From Herbaspirillum rubrisubalbicans (GTDB lineage: Bacteria > Pseudomonadota > Gammaproteobacteria > Burkholderiales > Burkholderiaceae_D), in contig NZ_CP024996.1 of the NCBI RefSeq assembly GCF_003719195.1, forward strand, positions 2,108,001 to 2,172,000: 64,000 bases of DNA, written 5' to 3'. The notes under the pieces are model-generated. The model made no database searches. It saw only the letters and a list, made by a program, of their open reading frames with translations, and was not told the DNA's origin. How positions within the stretch are numbered: the first letter of the stretch is position 1; each line of letters starts with the position of its first letter. Positions 45,489-54,174 of the stretch are shown here, piece after piece. A program made the translations under genes and the position numbers.

Positions 45489-45513
45489 GACTTTATATCG
45501 ACAGACTATAAGT
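45489..45513. promoter_or_regulatory. Candidate C-protein operator
   Basis: GACTTTATA (45489-45497), 9 bases, TATAAGT (45507-45513): an inverted repeat of the GACT...AGT kind found in C boxes, 25 bases upstream of the regulator start. Confidence 0.5.
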
Positions 45514-45936
45514 AGCAATCGCGTAGAGCAAACATAGTTGCCTTTCTCGACTTTTGGGTAACCTTACTTGGTAGTTTCCAGTGAGTGATAAGAAATGATA
45601 CTGTAATTTTATCCAGTATAAAGGTGCGGATGTAATGGACTTATCCAAACCAAGCGGCTGGGCACATCAAGTAAAACCTGATCACTAGGCGATGTCCTAG
45701 TGGACATGTCGTAGACATATGCAGACGGGCACGTACCAAAAGTAGTCACAGTTTGATATCCCGCGGCTCTGTTATGCCCTTTGATTTTTGGGGGAGCATG
45801 GCATTTAGCGGCAGTACTACGGATCCGGTACTGCAGCCTGCCGGGGGCTTGGGGCGCATTCCAGCTGCAACCGGTGCGCCACCAAATAAGTGCAGAAGGT
45901 TAGGGTGTCCACTAAGCCACTGTTTTGCTGTCGCTG
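45514..45936. other. Non-coding stretch between the restriction island and tRNA-Leu, 423 bp
   Basis: No credible gene. The left half is AT-rich like the island and contains ATACTG/CAGTAT (45598-45603 and 45614-45619); the right half, from about 45760, returns to chromosomal composition. The change in base use marks the probable right edge of the island. No duplicated tRNA end is visible. Confidence 0.45.
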
Positions 45937-46029
45937 TGGTGCCTGAGGCCGGGGTCGAACCGGCACGCCCCCTTCCGGGTAAGCGGCGGATTTTAAGTCC
46001 GCTGTGTCTACCAATTTCACCACTCAGGC
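45937..46029 (-). tRNA. tRNA-Leu (UAA)
   Basis: 93 bases on the minus strand including CCA. Acceptor stem GCCTGAG/CTCAGGC, anticodon loop ACTTAAAAT (anticodon UAA), a long variable arm as in leucine tRNAs, and T-loop GGTTCGACCCC. Confidence 0.95.
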
Positions 46030-46067
46030 ATGAGGGATGCCGGCGATGCCCGCCGGAAAAGGCAGGC

Positions 46068-46095
46068 ATTATAGCAGCCACTGATGCGTCGTCAG
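46068..46095 (-). promoter_or_regulatory. Promoter of tRNA-Leu
   Basis: Read on the minus strand: CTGACG (46095-46090), 16-base spacer, TATAAT (46073-46068). Confidence 0.7.
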
Positions 46096-46249
46096 TCGTT
46101 TTTTCCTGAGGAAAACATCGGATTTCTCTTGCCCGCCTTTTGCCTGCCCGCTCCAGCGGGTTTTCGCTCTTGTCAGAGCGCCATTTCCGGCCGACAAGCT
46201 CTCTTGAGATAGTAGAATGACGACTTCTTTCATCTGGAAAGCCGTGACC

Positions 46250-47116
46250 ATGACTGAAGCCGTAGTCAAGACAGTGCAGTGCATCTCGCCCGCCGGGCTG
46301 CATACCATGGCCTACAAGGAGTGGGGCGATGCCCGCAATCCCAATGTGCTGGTGTGCGTGCATGGCGTCACGCGGGTCTCCGACGATTTCGACCGCATGG
46401 CGCGCGAGCTGTGCGATACCTATCGGGTGATCTGCCCGGACGTGGTCGGGCGCGGGCGCTCCGGGCGTCTGGCCAATCCGCAGTTCTACACCGTGCCGCA
46501 ATACGTGGCCGATATGGTAACCCTGCTGGCGCGCGCCGATGCCGAGATCGTCGACTGGTTCGGTACCTCCATGGGCGGTCTGATCGGCATGGGGCTGGCC
46601 TCGCTGCCGGGCAATCCGATCCGGCGCCTGGTGTTGAACGATATCGGCCCTTCCATCAACGGTGCCGCGCTGGCGCGCATCGGTGAGTACATCGGCCAGG
46701 ACGTGCGCTTCGATACCTTCGAGGAAGCGGCGCAGTACATTCGCACCATTTCCGCCAGCTTCGGTCATCACAGCGATGAGGAATGGCACAAGCTGGCCAA
46801 GGACGTGCTGCGCCAGAATGAAGAAGGCAAGTGGGTGCGCCATTACGACCTGGGCCTGGCCGTGCCGTTCAAGCTGACCACGCCGGAAGCGGCCAGTGCG
46901 GCCGAGCAGATGCTGTGGGCGGCCTACGATGCCATCCGCTGCCCGACGCTGCTGGTGCGCGGCGCCCAGTCCGACCTGCTGCTGCCGGAAGTGGCACAGG
47001 AAATGACCCGCCGCGGGCCCAAGGCCAAGCTGGTGGAGCTGCCTGACGTGGGTCATGCGCCCACTTTCATGCACGCGCCGCAGATCGAGGTGGCGCGCCA
47101 GTTCCTGTTGGGTTGA
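46250..47116 (+). CDS. Alpha/beta hydrolase
   Basis: 288 residues from ATG 46250; an in-frame ATG at 46217 would add 11 residues. Alpha/beta hydrolase features: oxyanion region VCVHGVTRVSDDF, nucleophile elbow GTSMGGLIGMGLA (Ser in G-x-S-x-G), Asp in VRGAQSDLLLPEV and His in LPDVGHAPTFM. The substrate is not evident; the closest layout is that of esterases or carbon-carbon bond hydrolases. It is followed by ridA and relA on the same strand with a weak CCGGCG/CGCCGG hairpin in between. Confidence 0.85.
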   Translation: MTEAVVKTVQCISPAGLHTMAYKEWGDARNPNVLVCVHGVTRVSDDFDRMARELCDTYRVICPDVVGRGRSGRLANPQFYTVPQYVADMVTLLARADAEIVDWFGTSMGGLIGMGLASLPGNPIRRLVLNDIGPSINGAALARIGEYIGQDVRFDTFEEAAQYIRTISASFGHHSDEEWHKLAKDVLRQNEEGKWVRHYDLGLAVPFKLTTPEAASAAEQMLWAAYDAIRCPTLLVRGAQSDLLLPEVAQEMTRRGPKAKLVELPDVGHAPTFMHAPQIEVARQFLLG

Positions 47117-47197
47117 GCATTGCCTGTGCCCTGAATTCGAAGATTTTTGTCATCACCGGCGGGTTGTGTCGCCGGGTTTTACCTCGAAGGAAATGTC

Positions 47198-47548
47198 ATG
47201 TCCGTACAACGTTTGCACGTCGGCAAGCGCCTCTCCGAAGTCGCTATCCATAACGGTACCGTCTACCTGGCCGGCCAGATCGCCGAAGACGCCACCCAGA
47301 ATATCGAAGGCCAGACCCGCGAAGTGCTGGGTCATATCGACCGCTTGCTGGCCGAGGCCGGCAGCGACAAGACCAAGATCCTGTCGTGCCAGATCTTCCT
47401 GTCCGATGTGAAGGATTTTGCTGGCATGAATGCCGTCTGGGATGAGTGGGTGGCGCCCGGCAACGCGCCGCCGCGCGCCACCGTCGAAGCCAAGCTGGCC
47501 CGTCCTGAACTGCTGGTGGAAATCATCATCGTCGCGGCCCAGAAGTAA
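47198..47548 (+). CDS. RidA/YjgF/Rid-family protein
   Basis: 116 residues of the Rid fold: NGTVYLAGQIAEDATQNIEG, SCQIFLSDVKDFAGMNAVWD, and PPRATVEAKLARPELLVEII with the conserved Arg and Glu near the end. RidA proteins deaminate reactive enamines from PLP enzymes; other subgroups differ. The start MSVQRLHVGKRLSEVAIHNG follows a good GAAGGA ribosome binding site. The stop is 6 bases before relA, so the two genes are probably co-transcribed. Confidence 0.9.
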   Translation: MSVQRLHVGKRLSEVAIHNGTVYLAGQIAEDATQNIEGQTREVLGHIDRLLAEAGSDKTKILSCQIFLSDVKDFAGMNAVWDEWVAPGNAPPRATVEAKLARPELLVEIIIVAAQK

Positions 47549-47554
47549 GTATTT

Positions 47555-49807
47555 ATGGTTTCGGTAGCAAGTACCCAGGGCGAAGGCTTGGCGGCCATCA
47601 CTGCCGGTCTCGGCCCTGACGATGCAGCACGGGTCGAGCAGGCACTGGCCGAACTCGAACCGCTGTATGCCGACAGGCAGATCCTGTCCGGGCAGAATGC
47701 GCTGCAATTCGCGGTCTCGGTGGCCACCGTTCTGACTGCCCTGAACGTGGATGCCGACACTCGCATCGCCGGGCTGGCCTTCGAGGTCCAAATGCTCTAT
47801 CCCGAGCTGGACGAAAAGCTCGAAGAGCGCTTCGGCAAGGAGATCGCCGATCTGGTGGGCAATGTGCGCCAGTTGATGCGCTTTCACAGCCTCAGTTTCC
47901 AGCCGCAGAACCAGGAAGTGCTGCGCGGCAAGAACGCCGCCCAGCAGGCCGCCGCCCAGGTGGAAACCCTGCGCAAGATGCTGCTGGCCATGGCCACCGA
48001 CATGCGCGCGGTGCTGGTGCGCCTGGCCTCGCGCGTGGCCACGCTGCGCTACTTCGCCGAGACCAAGCAGGAGAACGAGGCCAGCGCGCAATATGCGCGC
48101 CAGACCTTCGAGCTCTATGCACCACTGGCCAACCGGCTGGGGATCTGGCAACTGAAATGGGAGCTGGAAGATCTGTCGTTCCGCTTCCTGGAGCCGGTGA
48201 CCTACAAGCGCATCGCCAAGATGCTGGAAGAAAAGCGCCTGGAACGCGAAGCCTTCGTGGCCAATGCGATTGCACGCCTGCGCGCCGAGATGGCGGCCCA
48301 GGAGATCCGCGCCGAGGTCAGCGGGCGACCCAAGCATATCTACAGCATCTGGAACAAGATGCGCGGCAAGTCCATCGATTTTTCCGAGCTCTATGATGTG
48401 CGCGCCTTCCGTGTCATCGTCGATGATGTGAAGACCTGTTACGCGGTGCTGGGCATCGTGCACAACATCTGGACGCCGATTCCAGAAGAGTTCGACGACT
48501 ATATCTCGCGCCCCAAGCAGAACGGCTATCAGTCGCTGCACACGGTGGTGATGGCCGAGGATGGCCGGGCGCTGGAAGTGCAGATCCGTACGCACGAGAT
48601 GCATCACTTCGCCGAATACGGCGTGGCGGCGCACTGGCGCTACAAGGAGAGCGGCGGCTCGAATTTCTCGGCGCAGAAATATGACGAAAAGATCGCCTGG
48701 CTGCGCCAGTTGCTGGCCTGGAAGAATGAAGTCACCGACGCCGTGGTGGACCAGGAAGAAGTGCGGCGCGACTGGGTACAAAAGCTCAAGTCGGCCACCC
48801 TGGACGAACGCATCTATGTGCTCACGCCCCAGGCGCGCGTAATCGAATTGCCCAGCGGCGCCACGCCCATCGACTTTGCCTATCACCTGCACAGCGATGT
48901 CGGTCACCGCTGCCGTGGCGCGCGTGTGGATGGGGTGATGGTGCCGTTGAATACCACGCTCAAGAATGGCCAGACGGTGGAGATCATCACCGCCAAGAGC
49001 GGCCCTGGGGTGGGGCCGTCGCGCGACTGGTTGAGCCCTGACTATGCAGCCAGTTCGCGTACCCGCTCCAAGATCCGCGCCTGGTTCAATGCCATCGAGC
49101 AGCAGGAAACCCTGTCGGTGGGGCGTGGCTTGCTGGAAAAGACCTTGCAGCGCGAGGGCAAGACCGCCGTCAACCTGGAAGAACTGGCGCAGAAGCTGGG
49201 CTTTGCCAAGGTGGATGATCTGTGCCTGTCGCTGGCCAAGGAAGAGTTCAGCCTGCGTCATGTCGAACAGGCCCTGCATGAAGGGCAGGAAAAGAAGCCC
49301 GAGATCGATGATGAAGCGCTGATCACCCGCAAGAGCCGGGCCTCCAGCATCGTGCAGGGTGCCAAGTCGGGCGTGCTGGTGGTTGGCACCGATGGCTTGC
49401 TGACGCAACTGGCGCGCTGCTGCAAGCCGGCGCCGCCGGATGTGATCGCCGGCTTCGTCACGCGCGGCAAGGGCGTTTCCATCCATCGCGTGAACTGCAA
49501 GAACTTCGCCGAGATGAGCTCGCACGCGCCCGAACGGGTGATTCAGACCACCTGGGGCGCACCGGCGCGCGATACCGTCTATCCGGTCGATATCTTCGTG
49601 CTGGCCAGCGATCGCCAGGGTTTGCTGCGCGATATCTCCGATATCTTCCTGCGCGACAAGATCAATGTGATCGGGGTGAGTACGCAAAGCGTGAAGGGTC
49701 ATGCGCGCATGGCTTTCACCGCTGAGATCGGTTCGACCGAGCAGTTGCAGAAGGCCTTGACGGTGATCCGCGAAGTGAAGGGGGTGATCGAGGCCAAGCG
49801 GCAATAA
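47555..49807 (+). CDS. relA: GTP pyrophosphokinase RelA (synthetase, degenerate hydrolase domain)
   Basis: 750 residues. The N-terminal HD hydrolase domain is degenerate: where SpoT has the HD motif this has AGLAFEVQMLYPELDEKLEE, without the metal-binding His-Asp. The synthetase domain is intact (GRPKHIYSIWNKMRGKSIDF; FRVIVDDVKTCYAVLGIVHN; EEFDDYISRPKQNGYQSLHT). The acidic EFDD (about residues 312-315) is the RelA version of the motif that reads RxKD in bifunctional enzymes. TGS (VIELPSGATPIDFAYHLHSD), zinc-finger and ACT domains follow. It makes (p)ppGpp in response to uncharged tRNA on ribosomes. Confidence 0.95.
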   Translation: MVSVASTQGEGLAAITAGLGPDDAARVEQALAELEPLYADRQILSGQNALQFAVSVATVLTALNVDADTRIAGLAFEVQMLYPELDEKLEERFGKEIADLVGNVRQLMRFHSLSFQPQNQEVLRGKNAAQQAAAQVETLRKMLLAMATDMRAVLVRLASRVATLRYFAETKQENEASAQYARQTFELYAPLANRLGIWQLKWELEDLSFRFLEPVTYKRIAKMLEEKRLEREAFVANAIARLRAEMAAQEIRAEVSGRPKHIYSIWNKMRGKSIDFSELYDVRAFRVIVDDVKTCYAVLGIVHNIWTPIPEEFDDYISRPKQNGYQSLHTVVMAEDGRALEVQIRTHEMHHFAEYGVAAHWRYKESGGSNFSAQKYDEKIAWLRQLLAWKNEVTDAVVDQEEVRRDWVQKLKSATLDERIYVLTPQARVIELPSGATPIDFAYHLHSDVGHRCRGARVDGVMVPLNTTLKNGQTVEIITAKSGPGVGPSRDWLSPDYAASSRTRSKIRAWFNAIEQQETLSVGRGLLEKTLQREGKTAVNLEELAQKLGFAKVDDLCLSLAKEEFSLRHVEQALHEGQEKKPEIDDEALITRKSRASSIVQGAKSGVLVVGTDGLLTQLARCCKPAPPDVIAGFVTRGKGVSIHRVNCKNFAEMSSHAPERVIQTTWGAPARDTVYPVDIFVLASDRQGLLRDISDIFLRDKINVIGVSTQSVKGHARMAFTAEIGSTEQLQKALTVIREVKGVIEAKRQ

Positions 49808-49905
49808 GTGGCAATGCGTAGCAATAAGCGGGAGGGTAGGGGGCTGGTTTCTTGGTGAAATGCGGTAAATATTTTTACTTTTTCATCATTTTCATCATTT
49901 ACCCC

Positions 49906-49934
49906 TTGGCAAATTTTGAAAAGCCTCCTATACT
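49906..49934 (+). promoter_or_regulatory. Promoter of tRNA-Val
   Basis: TTGGCA (49906-49911), 17 bases, TATACT (49929-49934), 14 bases before the first tRNA-Val. The upstream 40 bases are AT-rich, as in UP elements. Confidence 0.8.
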
Positions 49935-49948
49935 CTCGCTTCTTCGTT

Positions 49949-50025
49949 AGGCGCGTAGCTCAGCTGGTTAGAGCACTACCTTGACATGGTAGGGGTCGTT
50001 GGTTCGAGTCCAATCGTGCCTACCA
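49949..50025 (+). tRNA. tRNA-Val (GAC), copy 1
   Basis: 77 bases with encoded CCA. Acceptor AGGCGCG/CGTGCCT, D-arm GCTCAGCTGGTTAGAGC, anticodon loop CTTGACATG, T-loop GGTTCGAGTCC. Identical to the copy at 50130. Confidence 0.97.
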
Positions 50026-50072
50026 ATTCTTCCGGTTCCCGTGCGGGATGGTCGAGTTGGAGCGAAGTGATG

Positions 50073-50106
50073 AAAAGGAGGCGCGTTCTCGGCTTCCTTT
50101 TTTGTT
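50073..50106 (+). terminator. Terminator-like hairpin between tRNA-Val copies
   Basis: AAAAGGAGGC (50073-50082) pairing imperfectly with GCTTCCTTTT (50092-50101), followed by T residues. Confidence 0.6.
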
Positions 50107-50129
50107 TTAAGGTATCTGCATTCTTCAAT

Positions 50130-50206
50130 AGGCGCGTAGCTCAGCTGGTTAGAGCACTACCTTGACATGGTAGGGGTCGTTGGTTCGAGTCCAATCGTGC
50201 CTACCA
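50130..50206 (+). tRNA. tRNA-Val (GAC), copy 2
   Basis: Identical to copy 1. Both are followed by AATTCTTC and then a hairpin of the same type, so the unit was duplicated. Confidence 0.97.
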
Positions 50207-50528
50207 ATTCTTCTGTTCCCTGGGTGGATAGGCGGGTTGGGTGAAGAAAGTGAAGAAAAATTCAAAAGGAAGCGCATTGGCGGCTTCCTTTTTTGTTTTT
50301 TGGCGCGATTCTTCCTTCCTCCTCTTTCCCTGTTGACGACCCCTGCGGCAGCCTTGCTGCGGCGGCTACTCCTTTGTTTTCGGTCAATGTTGGTCAGGAA
50401 AATAGAGTTTTAAGACAGCGCATGGGGCAAATGTTTCGCGAGGGCATCTCAAAATGCTTTACACTTGCGACGAATTTTTTGCGGGTACGCCCGTCCAACT
50501 TCCATTTCACGGTTGAGCGATTTTTCCT
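50207..50528. other. Intergenic region, 322 bp, before cheY
   Basis: No credible gene. It contains the tRNA terminator and then a T/C-rich leader of cheY. The cheY promoter is not obvious; TTTACA at about 50459 is a possible -35 element. Confidence 0.4.
50264..50296 (+). terminator. Intrinsic terminator after tRNA-Val copy 2
   Basis: Stem AAAAGGAAGC (50264-50273) with GCTTCCTTTT (50283-50292), T-rich tail. Confidence 0.85.
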
Positions 50529-50936
50529 ATGGCGGCAGATGATCAGTATTTCCTCGTGGTTGACGACTTTTCGACGATGCGTCGTATTGTCAGCGGCCTG
50601 CTCAAGGAACTCGAATACACCAAGATGGTGGAGGCCGATGACGGTTCTACGGCCATGAAGATCCTGGAGGCTGGTGCCGTGCCGATCTCCTTTGTGTTGA
50701 CCGACTGGAATATGCCGGTCATGGATGGTCTGGCCCTGTTGAAGAAGATTCGCTCCACGCCCTCGCTGGCGCATCTGCCGGTGCTGATGATCACGGCCGA
50801 GGCCAAGAAGGAAAACATCGTCGTGGCCGCGCAAGCGGGCGCCGATGGTTATATCGTCAAGCCCTTCAATGCGGTCACCTTGAAAGAGAAGATCGAGAAG
50901 ATCCTGGCGCGCCGCGCGAACATGGCCAAGGTGTGA
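50529..50936 (+). CDS. cheY: Chemotaxis response regulator CheY
   Basis: 135 residues, receiver only: [20 protein letters not shown] (acidic pair), phospho-acceptor Asp in [16 protein letters not shown], Thr in [11 protein letters not shown] and Lys in [11 protein letters not shown]. The sequence around DFSTMRRIV and DWNMPVMDG is that of flagellar-motor-binding CheY rather than a generic receiver. The gene is alone here, between tRNA-Val and a terminator; other che genes are not adjacent. Confidence 0.92.
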   Translation: MAADDQYFLVVDDFSTMRRIVSGLLKELEYTKMVEADDGSTAMKILEAGAVPISFVLTDWNMPVMDGLALLKKIRSTPSLAHLPVLMITAEAKKENIVVAAQAGADGYIVKPFNAVTLKEKIEKILARRANMAKV

Positions 50937-50961
50937 TGTTCAGGATTTGGTGGGACTTGTC

Positions 50962-50992
50962 GAACGGCATCTGCGGATGCCGTTCTCGTTTC
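50962..50992 (+). terminator. Probable terminator after cheY
   Basis: Perfect 9-bp stem GAACGGCAT (50962-50970) with ATGCCGTTC (50977-50985), then a T-rich but interrupted tail. Confidence 0.6.
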
Positions 50993-51021
50993 TGCGCGCT
51001 TTGTGCGCGGAAGGGGAGGGG

Positions 51022-51207
51022 TCAGGGCAGGCCGAAGTAGCGCATCACATCGCCGCGCGTCCATGATTTGATTTCCAGGCCATTGAGCAGGACGCGGTAC
51101 TCTTCGTGGCGTTGGCCGTCTTCCTGTTCCATGGTTCGGCTCTGTAGCGTGTATTCCCGGTTGTTGATGATGGTGTGATGCTCGGTGCAGCTTGTGTCGT
51201 TCGGCAT
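51022..51207 (-). CDS. Small protein of unknown function
   Basis: 61 residues from ATG 51207, which has a strong ribosome binding site (GAGGAGGCC read on the minus strand). Sequence: TSCTEHHTIINNREYTLQSR, then EDGQRHEEYRVLLNGLEIKS, ending WTRGDVMRYFGLP. It looks like a small beta-rich domain. No family is recognised. It is convergent with cheY and lies back to back with the thrS leader region. Confidence 0.65.
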   Translation of the reverse strand: MPNDTSCTEHHTIINNREYTLQSRTMEQEDGQRHEEYRVLLNGLEIKSWTRGDVMRYFGLP

Positions 51208-51513
51208 GATGGCCTCCTCTGTTTTAGATGCTAGCACGCGCCAATTCGGCTGGTGCGCCAAGCTACAGGTAAAGACAGTTTTTTACCTGTTCCACTGATG
51301 AGAATTGCTGACTATCGTTGTGTGCTGGCAGCGGCTGCTGCCAGCCTGACAAGGCTTTGCAGTGCGTGTGGGTCGGGTGCCGGCGATTGCGCAAAGTTTG
51401 CTATAATGTCGGGCTACGGCGCGCATGTTTGGTCTGTTTTCATCAGGGCGGCGTTGCGCGAGCCACATCTATTCAATCCGTCCATCTGTAAGAGCGAGAA
51501 AGGCAAACCGGTT
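51208..51513. other. Intergenic region, 306 bp, thrS promoter and leader
   Basis: Apart from the extended -10 promoter at 51399-51407 I see no gene. The first part is the divergent leader of the small protein that ends at 51207. Confidence 0.45.
51399..51407 (+). promoter_or_regulatory. Extended -10 promoter of the thrS operon
   Basis: TGCTATAAT (51399-51407): a TGn extension with a consensus TATAAT, which can work without a strong -35. The transcript would start near 51414, about 100 bases before the leader peptide. Confidence 0.6.
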
Positions 51514-51555
51514 ATGACACCGCGAACTACCACCGAGGTTTTCACGCGACGCTAG
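51514..51555 (+). CDS. Threonine-rich leader peptide of thrS
   Basis: A 13-residue ORF, MTPRTTTEVFTRR, with five threonines, three of them consecutive. AGAAAGG lies about 11-17 bases before the ATG. It is followed after 22 bases by an intrinsic terminator and then by thrS. That order (leader peptide, terminator, target gene) is the layout of transcription attenuation, in which ribosome stalling at Thr codons under low charged tRNA-Thr would favour read-through into the threonyl-tRNA synthetase gene. The antiterminator pairing has not been folded; CCGCG at 51520-51524 could pair with the terminator left arm. Confidence 0.65.
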   Translation: MTPRTTTEVFTRR

Positions 51556-51577
51556 TCGGGTTCTTTTTCGTCCTTTG

Positions 51578-51607
51578 AAAAAGCGCGGCTGGTCCGCGTT
51601 TTTTTTT
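51578..51607 (+). terminator. Attenuator terminator ahead of thrS
   Basis: CGCGG (51584-51588) with CCGCG (51594-51598), extended by a G-T pair and by AAAAA against TTTTT, and ending in nine T residues. It lies between the leader peptide and thrS. Confidence 0.8.
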
Positions 51608-51671
51608 CGTCCTTCTTTTTTGATATACCCTCAACAGGCAAGGCAGCAAGGCTGCCGACATGGAGTGCAAA

Positions 51672-53579
51672 ATGGTTTCAGTTCGTCTTCCCGATGGTTC
51701 GCAGCGCCAGTTCGATAACCCGGTCACGGTGGCGCAGGTCGCCGCCAACATCGGCACCGGCTTGGCCAAGGCGGCCCTGGCGGGTCGCGTCGATGGCAAG
51801 CTGGTCGATACTTCCTATCTGATCGACAAGGATGCGGACCTGGCCATCATTACCGACAAGGACGCCGATGGTCTGGAAGTGATCCGTCACTCCACCGCCC
51901 ACTTGCTGGCTTATGCGGTCAAGGAGCTGTTCCCGGATGCTCAGGTCACCATCGGTCCGGTCATCGACAATGGCTTCTACTACGACTTTTCGTACAAGCG
52001 CCCCTTCACCCCGGAAGACCTGCAAGCCATCGAAAAGAAGATGGCCGAGCTGGCCAAGAAGGATGAGCCGGTCACCCGCAAGGTGCTGCCGCGCGACGAG
52101 GCCGTGGCTTACTTCAAGTCCATCGGCGAAGACTACAAGGCCGAGATCATTGCCTCCATTCCGCAGAACGAGGACGTCTCGCTCTACACCGAAGGCAGCT
52201 TCACCGACCTGTGCCGCGGCCCGCACGTGCCGTCCACCGGCAAGCTGAAGGTCTTCAAGCTGATGAAGCTGGCCGGCGCTTACTGGCGCGGCGACTCCAA
52301 CAACGAGATGCTGCAGCGTGTCTACGGCACCGCCTGGGCCAAGAAGGAAGACCAGGAGGCTTACCTGCATATGCTGGAAGAGGCAGAAAAGCGCGACCAC
52401 CGCAAGCTGGGCCGCGCGCTGGACCTGTTCCATTTCCAGGACGAGGCGCCGGGTCTGATCTTCTGGCATCCCAAGGGTTGGACCATCTGGCAACAGGTGG
52501 AGCAATACATGCGCCGTGTCTACCAGGATAATGGCTACCAGGAAGTGAAGGCGCCGCAGATTCTGGATCGTTCCCTGTGGGAAAAGACCGGTCACTGGGA
52601 AAACTATCGTGAAAACATGTTCACCACCGAGTCGGAAAATCGCGCCTATGCCTTGAAGCCGATGAACTGCCCGGGCCACATCCAGATCTTCAATTCCGGC
52701 CTGCACAGCTACCGCGACCTGCCGCTGCGCTACGGCGAATTCGGTCAGTGCCACCGCAACGAACCGTCGGGCGCGCTGCACGGCATGATGCGGGTGCGCG
52801 GCTTTACTCAGGATGATGGTCACATCTTCTGTACCGAAGACCAGATCCAGGAGGAAGTGGCGGCCTTCAACCGCGTGGTGCGTGAGGTCTATGACTGCTT
52901 CGGCTTCAAGGAAGTGGCGGTGAAGTTGGCTCTGCGTCCAGAAAAGCGCATCGGCGCCGAGGAAGTCTGGGACAAGGCCGAGAATGCCCTGCGTGAAGCC
53001 ATCCGCGCCTCCGGTTCGGAGTGGGAAGAGTTGCCGGGTGAGGGCGCCTTCTATGGCCCCAAGATCGAATATCACCTCAAGGATTCCATCGGCCGCTCCT
53101 GGCAGTGCGGCACCATGCAGGTGGACTTCTCGATGCCGGCGCGCCTGGGGGCGGAGTATGTCACTGAAGACAACAACCGCAAGGTGCCCGTGATGTTGCA
53201 CCGGGCTATCGTCGGTTCGCTGGAGCGCTTCATCGCCATCCTGATCGAAAACCACGCCGGTGCGATGCCCTTGTGGCTGGCGCCAACGCAAGTTGTCATC
53301 CTGAATATTTCCGATGCGCAGGCCGATTATGTGCAGAACGTTGCACAAACGCTGAAAAAACAAGGGTTTAGGGTCGAGACTGATTTGCGCAACGAGAAGA
53401 TTACCTATAAAATACGGCAGCATTCCATTCAGAAGCCGCCCTATATCTTGGTTGTCGGCGATAAAGAACGGGATGCCAACACTGTGGCCGTGCGTGCGCG
53501 GGGCAATGTCGATTTGGGCGTCATGTCCATCGACACCTTGGTGGAACGCCTCAAGGATGAGGTGGCTGCCAAAGCCTGA
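51672..53579 (+). CDS. thrS: Threonyl-tRNA synthetase
   Basis: 635 residues from ATG 51672, with GGAG 6 bases upstream; an ATG at 51660 lacks a good site. Domains: TGS ([20 protein letters not shown]), the editing domain with [16 protein letters not shown] and the zinc-like [15 protein letters not shown], a class II catalytic core ([35 protein letters not shown]) and the anticodon-binding domain at the end ([15 protein letters not shown]). It charges tRNA-Thr and clears Ser-tRNA-Thr. It heads thrS-infC-rpmI-rplT-pheST-ihfA and is preceded by a Thr-rich leader peptide and attenuator. Confidence 0.96.
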   Translation: MVSVRLPDGSQRQFDNPVTVAQVAANIGTGLAKAALAGRVDGKLVDTSYLIDKDADLAIITDKDADGLEVIRHSTAHLLAYAVKELFPDAQVTIGPVIDNGFYYDFSYKRPFTPEDLQAIEKKMAELAKKDEPVTRKVLPRDEAVAYFKSIGEDYKAEIIASIPQNEDVSLYTEGSFTDLCRGPHVPSTGKLKVFKLMKLAGAYWRGDSNNEMLQRVYGTAWAKKEDQEAYLHMLEEAEKRDHRKLGRALDLFHFQDEAPGLIFWHPKGWTIWQQVEQYMRRVYQDNGYQEVKAPQILDRSLWEKTGHWENYRENMFTTESENRAYALKPMNCPGHIQIFNSGLHSYRDLPLRYGEFGQCHRNEPSGALHGMMRVRGFTQDDGHIFCTEDQIQEEVAAFNRVVREVYDCFGFKEVAVKLALRPEKRIGAEEVWDKAENALREAIRASGSEWEELPGEGAFYGPKIEYHLKDSIGRSWQCGTMQVDFSMPARLGAEYVTEDNNRKVPVMLHRAIVGSLERFIAILIENHAGAMPLWLAPTQVVILNISDAQADYVQNVAQTLKKQGFRVETDLRNEKITYKIRQHSIQKPPYILVVGDKERDANTVAVRARGNVDLGVMSIDTLVERLKDEVAAKA

Positions 53580-53652
53580 GACGGGGAAGCCTAGGGCTTC
53601 CTCCCAGCGCAAGAGCACGGCTTAATTTATTGGATTTTAAAAGGAAACTGCA

Positions 53653-54174
53653 ATAGCTACTGACAAGTCGCATCGCCTCAACCGCGAGATCACTGCGCCG
53701 GAAGTGCGCCTTTCGGGTGTCGACAACGAGCCTTTAGGTATCGTCAGCCTGGCTGAAGCCCTTCGTCTTTCCGAAGAGGCTGAAGTGGATCTGGTCGAAA
53801 TTGCGCCTACCGCGCAACCTCCGGTCTGCCGCCTGATGGACTACGGCAAGTTCAAGTACCAGGAGCAGAAGAAGGCGCACGAGGCCAAGCTCAAGCAGAA
53901 GGTCATCCAGGTCAAGGAAGTCAAGTTCCGCCCGGGTACCGATGATGGCGATTACAACATCAAGCTGCGCAATCTCACCAAGTTCCTGGAAGAGGGTGAC
54001 AAGACCAAGATCACGCTGCGTTTCCGCGGTCGTGAGATGGCTCACCAGGAAATCGGGATGCGCATGTTGGAGCGTCTGAAGGCTGACCTGGAACCGTATG
54101 GCCAGGTCGAGCAGTTTCCCAAGATGGAAGGTCGCCAGATGATCATGGTGCTGGCGCCGAAGAAAAAGAAGTAA
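53653..54174 (+). CDS. infC: Translation initiation factor IF-3, AUA start codon
   Basis: 173 residues if translation begins at ATA 53653: (I)[19 protein letters not shown], the conserved IF-3 N-terminus. There is no ATG or GTG before residue 18, where family similarity is already strong, and AAAGGA (53639-53644) is placed for the ATA. E. coli infC uses the rare AUU start so that IF-3 represses its own translation; the AUA here should do the same. The rest matches IF-3: [20 protein letters not shown], and [19 protein letters not shown] in the C-terminal domain. Confidence 0.93.
   Translation: MATDKSHRLNREITAPEVRLSGVDNEPLGIVSLAEALRLSEEAEVDLVEIAPTAQPPVCRLMDYGKFKYQEQKKAHEAKLKQKVIQVKEVKFRPGTDDGDYNIKLRNLTKFLEEGDKTKITLRFRGREMAHQEIGMRMLERLKADLEPYGQVEQFPKMEGRQMIMVLAPKKKK

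Noticed and set aside
45465..46029. Attachment-site duplication of the tRNA-Leu end flanking the restriction island
   Set aside because: No second copy of the tRNA 3' sequence was seen on the left side near 42-43 kb and no integrase is present.
47153..49804. 883-codon open frame on the minus strand opposite relA
   Set aside because: It is the antisense of a well-supported relA. In this high-GC DNA long antisense frames are common; the translation is His/Gly/Asp-rich with no domain, and it has no start context.
51253..51513. Long ORF in frame with the thrS leader peptide
   Set aside because: It extends through the promoter region upstream of the likely transcription start; only the 13-codon end from ATG 51514 is in the transcript.
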